Shown here: in pieces, positions 1-8,069 of the stretch
Position numbering within the stretch: position 1 is the first letter of the stretch
How the letters are laid out: every line of letters begins with the position of its first letter
Source of the DNA: Alphaproteobacteria bacterium
GTDB lineage: Bacteria > Pseudomonadota > Alphaproteobacteria > DSM-16000 > Inquilinaceae
NCBI GenBank assembly: GCA_028281925.1
Contig: JANQIX010000067.1
Span: forward strand, 1 to 41,202
Length of the DNA: 41,202 nt
Reading direction: 5' to 3'
Notes under the pieces: model-generated
Database searches by the model: none
Seen by the model: the letters and a program-made list of their open reading frames with translations, nothing else
What the model was told of the DNA's origin: nothing
Made by a program: the position numbers and the translations under genes

Positions 1-1
1 C

Positions 2-2797
2 GAGGCGGTGACGTACAACGTCAACGGCAGCGTGATCGAGGGCGTGGCGAACGGCCGCGTGGTGTTCACGATCGAAGAGACGTCGACGGGTGTGTTCACC
101 GTGACGCTGGTGGATCAGATCGACCACCTGCCGAACACGCCGGCGGACGACGACAGCCAGACGCTTTCGCTGGATCTGTCCGATGCGCTGCGGGTGACGG
201 ATGCGGACGGCGACACGGTGGCGCTGGACGACGCGCTGACGCTGACTGTCGAGGACGACATCCCGGTCAACCTGAGCGTCACGCCGTTTGAGGTGACCGT
301 GCATGAAGACGCCCTGCCGGATGGCAATGCCGAGACCGGCCAGACGACGACGGTGACCATCACCTCTGCCGATCTCGCAAGCCAGGTGTCGGTGGGTGCG
401 GACCAGACGGGGACGTTCTCGCTGAACCCGGATGTCAGCGGCGATGTCCTGACAACGACCGGCCTCGCGGTTACGTCGTTGGGCGAGACGGTGACCTACA
501 ACGTCGATGGCGGCGTGGTTCAGGGCGTGGCCGGCGGCCGCGTGGTGTTCACCCTGGCCGAAACGTCGCCCGGCGAGTTCACGTTGACGCTGCTGGACCA
601 GATCGACCACCTGCCTAACGTTCCGGCGAACGACGACAGTCAGACTCTGTCGCTCGATCTATCCGGCGCACTGCGGGTGACCGACGCTGACGGCGACACC
701 GTGGTGCTGGACGATGCCCTGACGGTAGTGGTGGAAGACGATACGCCCGAGGCACGCTCCGACCGGGATCGGATCGCCGCTGCGGGGCTTGCCGTTTCCG
801 GCAATGTCATCGACGGCACGGTGACCGACGGTACCGGCGGCCCGGACGACGTCGGTGCCGACGGACCCACGGCGACGGTGGTCAGCGTGTCTTCCGACGC
901 GCCGGTTGCGCCGATCGTGCCGGATGCCGACGGCGAGACGATCGACGGCGTCTACGGCACGCTGACGATCCAAGCGGACGGCAGCTACAGCTATGAGTTG
1001 ACGGCGACCTCGGTGCCGCTGGGGGCCGAGGATGTCTTCGGATACACCATCCAGGACGCCGACGGCGACCAGTCGAGCACCACGCTGACCATCGAGCTGC
1101 CCGAGATCAACGGCCTGGTCGTGGGCGAGAATGTCAGCGACATCACGGGCGAGACGACCGACCATCGGGTCAACACGATTACGCCGGGTGGTGAGGGTGA
1201 GATCGTCGGCGGGGCCGGCGACGACACCCTGATCGGCGATGTCGGCGGCGGCAGCCTGGACGGTCAGATCGCCAACGTGATCCTGGTGCTCGACGTCTCG
1301 GGCAGCATGGAAACGGAGATCGACTACGATCTCAACGGCGACGGACAGATCACCGGCGAGGAGGACTCGGTCCGGCGGATCGTAGCGCTCGACACCGCAG
1401 TGGAACGGGTGCTGGACGCCTACGCCAACACGCCCGGGGCAACCGTGGTCGTCCGCATGGTCACGTTCTCAAATTCCGTTCAGAACGAGGCCACGTTCAC
1501 GATCGTTGAGAACGGTGTCATCAACGCTTCCGAGCTTGCGGCGGCCAAGGCCTTTGTGCTGACCGCAAGCCTCGGCGACAACCCGACCAACTCCGAGATC
1601 GAAGATGCCAACGACGAAGGCGTTGATGTTGCTGGTGGCTCGACCAACTACGAAGCCGGCTTCATTGCTGCACAGCGCTGGCTGGGTTCGAACGAGGAGT
1701 TCGACGGAAGCGCGGTTCCGGTCGCCGACCAGGCTCGCACGGATGCCGACACGAACCAGACGATCTTCATTTCCGATGGCCAGCCCAACCGGTCGGTGCG
1801 CCTTGATGCGAACGGAAACATCCTGGAGGCGGAGAACAACGGGATCTCCGACGGCCAAGGCGACCTGAACCAGGTTCTGGGCATCGGTGAGACCGGAAAT
1901 TCGGAGCCGGACGTCTCCGGCAACGAGTTCCAGGCACTGATCGATCTCGGCTCGTCGGTCGACTCGATCGGCCTGGCGGTCAACAGCAGCCAGGATGACC
2001 TGCTCGACCAGATCGACGATGACGGCGATGCCGATAATGTCAGCACCGGCGACGATCTGGAGGCTGTTCTGCTCGACATCGCGCAGCAGAACAATCTGAG
2101 CGCGCTCGGCGATGACACCATCATCGGCAACGGCGGCAACGACATCATCTACGGTGACACGGTGTTCACCGATAACCTTGCCGCCGCAGAGGGCCTGTCG
2201 ACGGTTGCCGGGTCGGGATGGTCGGTGTTCGAGCAGCTTGAGGCCGGCGGCGGCAGTGGGGCGGTTGACCCGACGCCGGGCGACGGCTGGACGCGGGCGG
2301 ACACGCTGGCTTACATCCAGGCCAACGCCTTGGAGCTGTCACAAGAGTCGCTGGACAGCCAGGGTCAGGCGCGCCCAGGCGGCAACGACACGATCAACGG
2401 CGGTGCGGGGGCCGACCAGATCTTCGGCCAGGAAGGCAACGACGTCATCTTCGGGGGCGACGGCGCCGACACCCTGTCCGGCGGGTCGGGCAGCGATACC
2501 TTCACGCTGTTGGTCTCCGAAAGCGGTGTCGACACCATCCTGGACTTCGACGTGGCGAACGACGCCAACGCCGATGACGATGTGCTGGATCTGTCGGATC
2601 TCCTCGCCGGCGTCGGCAGCATCGACCAGAGCAACATCGACGAGTTCGTCCAGATCGACAGCTCCGGCGATGTCTTCGTCGACGCCGATGGTGCCGGCGG
2701 TGCGGCGGCGGAGCAGGTGGCGACGCTGTCCGGCGTGTCCTCCGGCGACGAGGTGAAGGTCTACGTCGATCCCGAAGTCACGGTCACGGTCGGCTGA
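2..2797 (+). CDS. Type I-secreted RTX adhesin with T1SS-143 repeats and vWA domain (5'-partial)
   Basis: This is the 3' end of a large secreted surface protein. The reading frame is already open at the window edge (E-A-V-T-Y-N-V), and the same stretch recurs 483 bases later, so the true start lies upstream. Two about 161-residue tandem repeats of the T1SS-143 type (VTYNV..., DQIDHLPN, LRVTDADGDTV) cover roughly the first 250 residues. A VCBS-like segment (YGTLTIQADGSYSYEL) follows. Next comes a von Willebrand A domain with a full metal-adhesion site: DVSGS near residue 429, GGSTN near 546 and ISDG further on. After that are RTX nonapeptides of the GGxGxD type (GGAGDDTLIGD, GGDGADTLSGG) and an acidic C-terminus typical of type I secretion targets. 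By family it should be exported by an ABC/MFP/TolC secretion system and fold in calcium outside the cell. No secretion genes are in the window. The adhesion role is inferred from the domains; the ligand is unknown. Confidence 0.9.
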   Translation, partial: EAVTYNVNGSVIEGVANGRVVFTIEETSTGVFTVTLVDQIDHLPNTPADDDSQTLSLDLSDALRVTDADGDTVALDDALTLTVEDDIPVNLSVTPFEVTVHEDALPDGNAETGQTTTVTITSADLASQVSVGADQTGTFSLNPDVSGDVLTTTGLAVTSLGETVTYNVDGGVVQGVAGGRVVFTLAETSPGEFTLTLLDQIDHLPNVPANDDSQTLSLDLSGALRVTDADGDTVVLDDALTVVVEDDTPEARSDRDRIAAAGLAVSGNVIDGTVTDGTGGPDDVGADGPTATVVSVSSDAPVAPIVPDADGETIDGVYGTLTIQADGSYSYELTATSVPLGAEDVFGYTIQDADGDQSSTTLTIELPEINGLVVGENVSDITGETTDHRVNTITPGGEGEIVGGAGDDTLIGDVGGGSLDGQIANVILVLDVSGSMETEIDYDLNGDGQITGEEDSVRRIVALDTAVERVLDAYANTPGATVVVRMVTFSNSVQNEATFTIVENGVINASELAAAKAFVLTASLGDNPTNSEIEDANDEGVDVAGGSTNYEAGFIAAQRWLGSNEEFDGSAVPVADQARTDADTNQTIFISDGQPNRSVRLDANGNILEAENNGISDGQGDLNQVLGIGETGNSEPDVSGNEFQALIDLGSSVDSIGLAVNSSQDDLLDQIDDDGDADNVSTGDDLEAVLLDIAQQNNLSALGDDTIIGNGGNDIIYGDTVFTDNLAAAEGLSTVAGSGWSVFEQLEAGGGSGAVDPTPGDGWTRADTLAYIQANALELSQESLDSQGQARPGGNDTINGGAGADQIFGQEGNDVIFGGDGADTLSGGSGSDTFTLLVSESGVDTILDFDVANDANADDDVLDLSDLLAGVGSIDQSNIDEFVQIDSSGDVFVDADGAGGAAAEQVATLSGVSSGDEVKVYVDPEVTVTVG

Positions 2798-2807
2798 TAC
2801 TGGCAAC

Positions 2808-2839
2808 GGGCGGTTCCGGTTCTGCCGGGACCGCCCTTT
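2808..2839 (+). terminator. Rho-independent terminator after the RTX adhesin gene
   Basis: Bases 2808-2819 pair with 2825-2836 in a 12-bp stem (one G-T wobble) around a five-base loop, followed by TTT. It begins 11 bases after the adhesin stop codon, so it most likely ends that transcript and insulates htrA. Nothing else is recognised between 2840 and the htrA start at 3056. Confidence 0.8.
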
Positions 2840-3055
2840 CGCCGCCGCCGTCGGCTGCAATTCTCCGAGACTTCGGTATTCCGTATTCGGCCTTGCGCTG
2901 AAGGAACGGACTGGGGAATGCTGGCTGCCTGATAGCCGAAAGCGGGCCGGGCAGCCTCGCAAGGGTCGGACGCCGAGGGTATCCGGCATGCCGTTGCCGC
3001 AATTCCGCGGCGATGCTGTCAGCCTGATCGTATTCGGCAGCCGACGGTATGACCC

Positions 3056-4468
3056 ATGATCCGGCTTGATTCACTGCTGCGATGTCTTGTTGTGGTGCTG
3101 GCGACGATGCCGGGTGTAGCGAACGCTCAGGCTCGCGAAGTGCCCGATACCGTCGACCAGATCACATTGAGTTTCGCGCCGCTGGTCCAGCGGGCGGCGC
3201 CCGCAGTCGTCAACATCTATGCTCAACGAACTGTCCAGCAGCGCATATCGCCCCTGTTCGACGATCCATTCTTCCAGCGTTTCTTCGGCCCCAATATGCG
3301 GCTGCCGAACCGCGAGCGGGTGGAGAACTCGCTGGGATCGGGCGTGATCGTCAGTGCGGAAGGCCTGGTCGTCACCAACCATCATGTGATCGAGAATGCC
3401 GACCAGATCCGCGTGGTTCTGGCGGATCGCAGCGAATTCGTGGCTGACATCGCGCTTTCGGATGAACGCACCGACCTGGCCGTCCTGCGGTTGCGCGAAC
3501 TTGGGGGGCGCGAGCTGCCGCTGTTGTCACTGGCCGATAGCGACGGGCTCTTGGTCGGGGACCTTGTCCTCGCCATCGGCAATCCGTTCGGCGTCGGCCA
3601 GACCGTGACCAGCGGCATCGTCTCCGCCTTGGCCCGCACGGCCGTCGGCATCACCGACTACAACTTCTTCATCCAGACCGATGCGGCGATCAATCCCGGA
3701 AACTCAGGCGGGGCACTGATCGACATGCAGGGCAACCTGGTCGGCATCAACACGGCCATCTTCAGCCGCAGCGGCGGGTCGCAGGGTATCGGCTTCGCCG
3801 TACCGGCGAACATGGTGCGCGCGGTGATTGCCGCTGCGGAGCGGGGGACGGCGGTGTCCCGGCCCTGGCTCGGCGCCGAAGGGCAGGTCATCACGGCGGA
3901 GATCGCGCAATCCATGGATCTCGAGGTCCCCAGCGGCGTGCTGATCAACGGTCTGCACCCGCTGGGGCCGGCGACGGAAGCCGGGCTGCAGGTCGGCGAT
4001 GTGATCCTGGCGGTGAATGGGCGGGAGGTCCAGGATCCCGAAGCCCTGAGATTCCGTATCGCGACGCAGCCGCTGGGAGAGCAGGTGACCCTTTCGGTTC
4101 TGCGTGACGGGCTGGCGCAGGAACTGCAGGTTGACGTGGAGTTGCCGCCTGAGGTCCCGCCACGAAACGCCACACCCATCGGCGGCCGAAACCCGTTGTC
4201 GGGCGCCGTTGTGGGCAACCTTTCGCCTGCCGTGCGCGACGAACTGGGGTTGCAGACGGTTGCCGCAAGTGGGGTGGTCATCTTGGACATGCAGCCGGGT
4301 ACGGTGGCCGATCGCGTCGGCCTGGAGATCGGCGACGTGATCCTGCGGCTCAACGGCGCGGTGATCGATCGGGTGGAGACGCTGGTCGACGTACTGCGCC
4401 GGGGTACGGGCGGGCGATGGCCGATTGCCATCAGGCGGGGCGACCGGGTTCTCGAGGACATCCTGTGA
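3056..4468 (+). CDS. DegP/HtrA-family periplasmic serine protease
   Basis: A 470-residue Do-type protease and chaperone for misfolded envelope proteins. Residues 1-25 are a Sec signal peptide ending ANAQA. The trypsin-like domain (about 35-265) has the full triad: H110 in TNHHVI, D140 in DERTDLAV and S217 in NPGNSGGA. Two PDZ domains follow (about 270-360 and 385-470), the usual Do layout and length. The loop between H110 and the N-terminus holds the FFQRFFG-type LA loop of this family. The start is ATG; no strong Shine-Dalgarno is visible. Its TGA overlaps the GTG of the next gene by one GTGA, so rarA is probably translationally coupled. The family assignment is firm; which Do paralogue it is (DegP, DegQ or MucD) is not decidable here. 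Confidence 0.93.
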   Translation: MIRLDSLLRCLVVVLATMPGVANAQAREVPDTVDQITLSFAPLVQRAAPAVVNIYAQRTVQQRISPLFDDPFFQRFFGPNMRLPNRERVENSLGSGVIVSAEGLVVTNHHVIENADQIRVVLADRSEFVADIALSDERTDLAVLRLRELGGRELPLLSLADSDGLLVGDLVLAIGNPFGVGQTVTSGIVSALARTAVGITDYNFFIQTDAAINPGNSGGALIDMQGNLVGINTAIFSRSGGSQGIGFAVPANMVRAVIAAAERGTAVSRPWLGAEGQVITAEIAQSMDLEVPSGVLINGLHPLGPATEAGLQVGDVILAVNGREVQDPEALRFRIATQPLGEQVTLSVLRDGLAQELQVDVELPPEVPPRNATPIGGRNPLSGAVVGNLSPAVRDELGLQTVAASGVVILDMQPGTVADRVGLEIGDVILRLNGAVIDRVETLVDVLRRGTGGRWPIAIRRGDRVLEDIL

Positions 4469-5787
4469 CACGTGCCGCTCGACCTCAGTCGCCAAGCCTG
4501 TTCGAGGCGCAGGCTCCCCGACCCCTGGCCGACCGCCTGCGCCCGCGCAAGCTGGGCGAGGTTGTCGGCCAAGCCCATCTGCTGGACGCGGACGGCCCGG
4601 TCGGGCGGATGCTGTCGGCCGGGCGGCTTGCATCCATGGTGCTCTGGGGGCCGCCCGGCAGCGGCAAGACGACGATTGCGCATCTGTTGGCCGAACACAG
4701 CAGACTTGCCTTCGAGCCGCTGTCGGCCGTGTTCTCCGGCGTGGCAGACTTGCGAAAGGTCTTCGAGTCCGCCCGCAGCAGACGCGCCCAGGGTACCGGG
4801 ACCCTGTTGTTCGTCGATGAGATTCACCGCTTCAACCGCGCGCAGCAGGACGCCTTTCTGCCTGTGGTGGAGGACGGGACCGTAACTCTAGTCGGCGCGA
4901 CGACAGAGAATCCGTCTTTTGAGCTGAATGGCGCGCTGATGTCGCGGTGCCAGGTGTTCGTCCTGCGGCGCCTGGACGACACTGCGCTGGAGACGCTGCT
5001 GGCCCGCGCAGAAGCGGCTGAAGGCCGGGGGCTGCCGCTGACACCCGATGGCCGCACCTCGCTGAAGGCGATGGCCGACGGTGATGGGCGATTCCTGCTG
5101 AACCTTGCTGAGGAGTTGCTGGCCCTCAAGACGCAGGAACCCCTTGGCCCCGGCGATCTGGCTGCGACCGTTCAGCGGCGTGCGCCCCTCTACGACAAAG
5201 CGCAGGAAAGCCACTACAACCTTATCAGCGCACTGCACAAGAGCTTGCGCGGGTCGGATCCGGATGCCGGGCTCTATTGGTTGGCGCGCATGTTGGCCGG
5301 TGGTGAAGACCCACGATACATTGCCCGCAGGCTCGCCCGATTTGCCGTAGAGGATATCGGGCTCGCCGACCCGCAGGCCTTGCCGATGGCGCTGGCGGCC
5401 TGGGAGGCCTACGAGCGCCTGGGCTCGCCCGAAGGCGAACTCGCCATCGCCCAGGCGGTTCTCTACCTAGGCAGCGCGCCCAAATCGAACGCCGCCTATC
5501 GCGCCCACGGCGCGGCGATGGCATTGGCCCGCGAAACCGGCAGCCTGATGCCGCCGAAGCACATCCTCAACGCCCCGACGCGGCTCATGAAAGATCTCGG
5601 CTACGGTGCGGGCTACGACTACGACCACGATCGGGCGGACGGCTTTTCCGGCCAATCCTATTTCCCCGAGGGTATGGACCGAAGGCGTCTCTATCAGCCC
5701 ACGGATCGGGGGAACGAGGCCGAGATCCGCCGACGCCTGGAGGATTGGGACCGCCTGCGCGCAGTCCGGTCCGGCTTCGGCGAATGA
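4465..5787 (+). CDS. rarA: Replication-associated recombination protein A (RarA/MgsA AAA+ ATPase)
   Basis: A 440-residue clamp-loader-like AAA+ ATPase that acts at stalled replication forks. The N-terminus shows the family pattern SLFEAQAPRPLADRLRP. Walker A is GPPGSGKT (62-69) and Walker B is LLFVDE (114-119), followed by IHRFNRAQQDAFL and the sensor-1 stretch LVGATTENPSFELN. The C-terminal part (KSLRGSDPDAGLYWLARM, YPTD/GxSYFPEG-type end) matches the MgsA tetramerisation region. I chose GTG 4465, which overlaps the htrA stop as GTGA and puts the conserved LF...PLADRLRP at the right place. An upstream in-frame ATG at 4417 would add 16 residues unlike the family. The stop overlaps the next start as ATGA. 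Confidence 0.94.
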   Translation: MTRAARPQSPSLFEAQAPRPLADRLRPRKLGEVVGQAHLLDADGPVGRMLSAGRLASMVLWGPPGSGKTTIAHLLAEHSRLAFEPLSAVFSGVADLRKVFESARSRRAQGTGTLLFVDEIHRFNRAQQDAFLPVVEDGTVTLVGATTENPSFELNGALMSRCQVFVLRRLDDTALETLLARAEAAEGRGLPLTPDGRTSLKAMADGDGRFLLNLAEELLALKTQEPLGPGDLAATVQRRAPLYDKAQESHYNLISALHKSLRGSDPDAGLYWLARMLAGGEDPRYIARRLARFAVEDIGLADPQALPMALAAWEAYERLGSPEGELAIAQAVLYLGSAPKSNAAYRAHGAAMALARETGSLMPPKHILNAPTRLMKDLGYGAGYDYDHDRADGFSGQSYFPEGMDRRRLYQPTDRGNEAEIRRRLEDWDRLRAVRSGFGE

Positions 5788-6773
5788 CCGGCGTCACCCA
5801 GCGCGTTGTGGCGGCCGACGAAGGCGATCTGAGGCTCGATCGCTGGTTCCGTCGGCATTACCCCACGCTGGGTCACGGGGCCGTCGAGCGGCTGTTGCGT
5901 ACCGGTCAGGTTCGGGTCGACGGCAAACGCGCGAAGGCCGGGCAGCGCCTGGCGCCGGGGCAGGTGGTTCGCGTGCCCCCAATTGCGACGGAGCGGCCGG
6001 CGGATATCGAGGGGCTATCGAAACCTCGGAGCCCGGTCGGTGCGGCGGAGGCGGACGCGCTGCGGCGTTCCGTGCTCTATCAGGACGAAGCGGCGATCGT
6101 CGTCAACAAGCCGCCCGGTATGGCCGTGCAAGGCGGTACCGGCACCGCGCGGCATATTGACGGTCTCTTGGATGTGCTGCGGGCCGACGGCGGTGAGCGG
6201 CCGCGCCTGGTCCACCGGCTCGACAAGGACACCAGCGGTGCCCTTGTGCTGGCGCGGACAGCGCGGGCAGCCAGAGACCTTACGTCGGCCTTCCGCAGCA
6301 AGGCGGCCCGCAAGCTCTATTGGGCGATTGTCGTGGGTATCCCGTCTCCGTCCGCCGGACGCATCACCCTGAACCTGGCTAAGTCGGATGGCGCCCAGAG
6401 GGAGAAGATGCAGGCCGATCCCGATGGACGGACCGCCATTACGGACTATCGGATGCTGGATCATATGGGTCGCCGGGCCGCCTTGGTCGGCTTGAGCCCG
6501 AGGACCGGCAGAACCCACCAGCTGCGCGTTCACATGGCGGCCGTCGGCACGCCCATTCTGGGTGACGGAAAGTACGGTGGTGCCGAGGCCTTTCTTCCCG
6601 GCGTCGCCCTGGCACGCCAGCTGCACCTGCACGCACGGCGCATTGTCCTGCCGAATCCCATGGGCGGTATGATCGATGTCGTGGCGCCGCCGCCCGTCCA
6701 TCTGCGAGAGACGTTGGCGACGCTCGGGCTGAACGTCGACGCCACGTCCGATGCCATCTTCGCGGACGGCTAG
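5784..6773 (+). CDS. RluC/RluD-type 23S rRNA pseudouridine synthase
   Basis: A 329-residue RluA-family enzyme that isomerises uridines in ribosomal RNA. An S4 RNA-binding domain occupies about residues 15-65 (LDRWFRRHYP..., LLRTGQVRVDGKRAKAG). The catalytic motif HRLDKDTSG (144-152) carries the nucleophilic aspartate D147. The RTGRTHQLRVHMA and LHLHA motifs of the family follow. The S4 domain and length favour RluC; the target uridines cannot be read from the sequence. The start ATG overlaps the rarA stop (ATGA), completing a three-gene coupled string. An earlier in-frame start at 5745 would overlap rarA by 43 bases and is not needed. The stop shares a CTAG with the convergent gene. Confidence 0.9.
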   Translation: MTGVTQRVVAADEGDLRLDRWFRRHYPTLGHGAVERLLRTGQVRVDGKRAKAGQRLAPGQVVRVPPIATERPADIEGLSKPRSPVGAAEADALRRSVLYQDEAAIVVNKPPGMAVQGGTGTARHIDGLLDVLRADGGERPRLVHRLDKDTSGALVLARTARAARDLTSAFRSKAARKLYWAIVVGIPSPSAGRITLNLAKSDGAQREKMQADPDGRTAITDYRMLDHMGRRAALVGLSPRTGRTHQLRVHMAAVGTPILGDGKYGGAEAFLPGVALARQLHLHARRIVLPNPMGGMIDVVAPPPVHLRETLATLGLNVDATSDAIFADG

Positions 6774-7513
6774 CCGGCCACTTGGTTGAGGAGCCGGGCA
6801 GCCGCCTCGGTCCGGTTGCGCACCTTCAGCTTACGGAAGATGCTGCTGACATAGACCTTGATGGTGATCTCCTGCAGGTCCAGCCGGCGGGCGATCTCTT
6901 TGTTGGACTGGCCTTGGACCAAGAGTCGCGCAACTTGGCGCTGACGGCTGGACAAGTCGGCGAAGTCGGCGCCTTCCTGGACGGCTTCATTCTCTCCCGG
7001 CGGCATCAATAACTCCGGTGGCGTGAAGCGCTGACCGTTGAGCACCAGGTAGATGACACCCAACAGTGACATTCCGGTGCTTGATTGCGGCATCAGCGCC
7101 GCCGCCCCGGCCCTGAGCAGCGCCCGCGCCGCTTCCGCACGGCATTGCCGGTACAGCACGACGACCGGAGGACGCCCGTCCGCGGACAGCGCCGTCGACA
7201 TGGCCTTCACGTCATCGAACCCCTGCACGCCGAGTTCGACGATCACCAAGTCGAAGTCTTCACGGTTCGTCAGCGTCTCCACGGCGGTAGCGCTGTCGGT
7301 GGCAAACGTGACGCACGCATGGGGAAGGCCGCGATAGAGGTCCAGTTGCAGTCGGTCACGGTCGGAGCTTGAGACGATCAGCAGCAGTCGTGGCGCCAGC
7401 ATTGAGGGTGGCAGCACCAGCGCCCTCGTCTGGCCCCATTGTGCTTGCCGATCGCCTTCGACCTTGAGCGGCACAACGTTATTCATTTCGATGGCTCTCG
7501 CCGTGTTGTTCAT
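6770..7513 (-). CDS. LuxR/NarL-type DNA-binding regulator with degenerate receiver domain
   Basis: A 247-residue transcription factor. The C-terminus (about 185-242) is a classical LuxR helix-turn-helix (LSSRQRQVARLLVQGQSNKEIA, IKVYVSSIFRKL). The N-terminal half (about 43-155) aligns by eye with a response-regulator receiver but lacks its active site. The acidic pair is replaced by serines (VSSSD), the phospho-acceptor aspartate is E93 (DLVIVELG), and the conserved lysine is Q143 (LMPQSS). Phosphorylation by a kinase is therefore unlikely, and no kinase gene is adjacent. ATG 7513 is chosen because a GTG at 7528 has no room for a ribosome site; ATG 7486 is also possible. It converges on the pseudouridine synthase gene with overlapping stop codons. 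Its targets are unknown. Confidence 0.85.
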   Translation of the reverse strand: MNNTARAIEMNNVVPLKVEGDRQAQWGQTRALVLPPSMLAPRLLLIVSSSDRDRLQLDLYRGLPHACVTFATDSATAVETLTNREDFDLVIVELGVQGFDDVKAMSTALSADGRPPVVVLYRQCRAEAARALLRAGAAALMPQSSTGMSLLGVIYLVLNGQRFTPPELLMPPGENEAVQEGADFADLSSRQRQVARLLVQGQSNKEIARRLDLQEITIKVYVSSIFRKLKVRNRTEAAARLLNQVAG

Positions 7514-7799
7514 GTTCGTCTCACTCACCTATCCGCACTGGACGCCACGAGTGGGCGTGTTGAACTGGTCCGTTGCAATCGAGAGGCCAATCGGATGATT
7601 GGAAGCCCCGGACGCCGTCCACGGGAGGCAAGGGACGAACAGGCAAGATTAGAACGCTATCAAACTGCCCGCTTACGTCCAGAAAAATGGGGTCCTTGAA
7701 GCCATGAGAGCGGCAGTTCGTTTGTCATACGGGGCTTGGCGGCGGCCTCGCCGATGGCACCGGGGTAGGGGGCATTCGCCTGTCCGACAAGCGCTGGCA

Positions 7800-7829
7800 G
7801 ACACTCACCGCGGATTCGCGGTGAGTGTC
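7800..7829. repeat. Perfect 13-bp inverted repeat with GATT loop
   Basis: Bases 7800-7812 (GACACTCACCGCG) are the exact reverse complement of 7817-7829, with only GATT between. There is no T tract on either side, so a simple rho-independent terminator is not well supported. It could be an operator, the core of a small RNA, or a processing or termination element. It lies 240 bases upstream of the methyltransferase start. Confidence 0.6.
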
Positions 7830-7862
7830 GGGCACCTGCTGCTAACCGTTGTTTGCGAAATG

Positions 7863-7874
7863 CATCTATAGATG
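7863..7874. promoter_or_regulatory. Perfect 12-bp palindrome, possible operator
   Basis: CATCTATAGATG is perfectly self-complementary and AT-rich in GC-rich surroundings, in the intergenic space upstream of the methyltransferase gene and the divergent regulator. A dimeric regulator could bind here, possibly the neighbouring LuxR-type protein, but no family consensus is matched. Confidence 0.3.
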
Positions 7875-8069
7875 GCCAAGGCTGTGCAAATTGGCGAAGT
7901 TGGGCCAATCGGCGACCACGTGTTTATGAGTTCTTGATCATGCTGGAAGTAAGTGTAAACGACCGTCAGCTGTCGGGAACCGAAAGCCCCATCACTGGTG
8001 ATCGACGTGACCTGTGCGGCGTGTCCGTAAGCCTCTTGGGCAAGCGGTGACGCCGGGAACCTGTTGGCC

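Larger units (their letters stand above)
7529..8069. other. 541-bp non-coding gap with two inverted repeats
   Basis: This is the divergent space between the LuxR-type regulator and the methyltransferase gene. I see no convincing gene: a 65-codon open frame at 7853-8050 has no recognisable product and poor codon character. The gap holds a perfect hairpin at 7800-7829 and a perfect 12-bp palindrome at 7863-7874, both listed separately. It should also contain the promoters of both flanking genes, but I could not place -35/-10 boxes confidently. Confidence 0.6.

Noticed and set aside
1..740. The near-identical repeats at the window start considered as a CRISPR or mobile repeat
   Set aside because: The 483-bp period is in frame and encodes T1SS-143 protein repeats, with no short direct repeats or spacers.
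7853..8050. A 65-codon open frame in the gap before the methyltransferase
   Set aside because: No ribosome site, family or protein-like composition; treated as chance.
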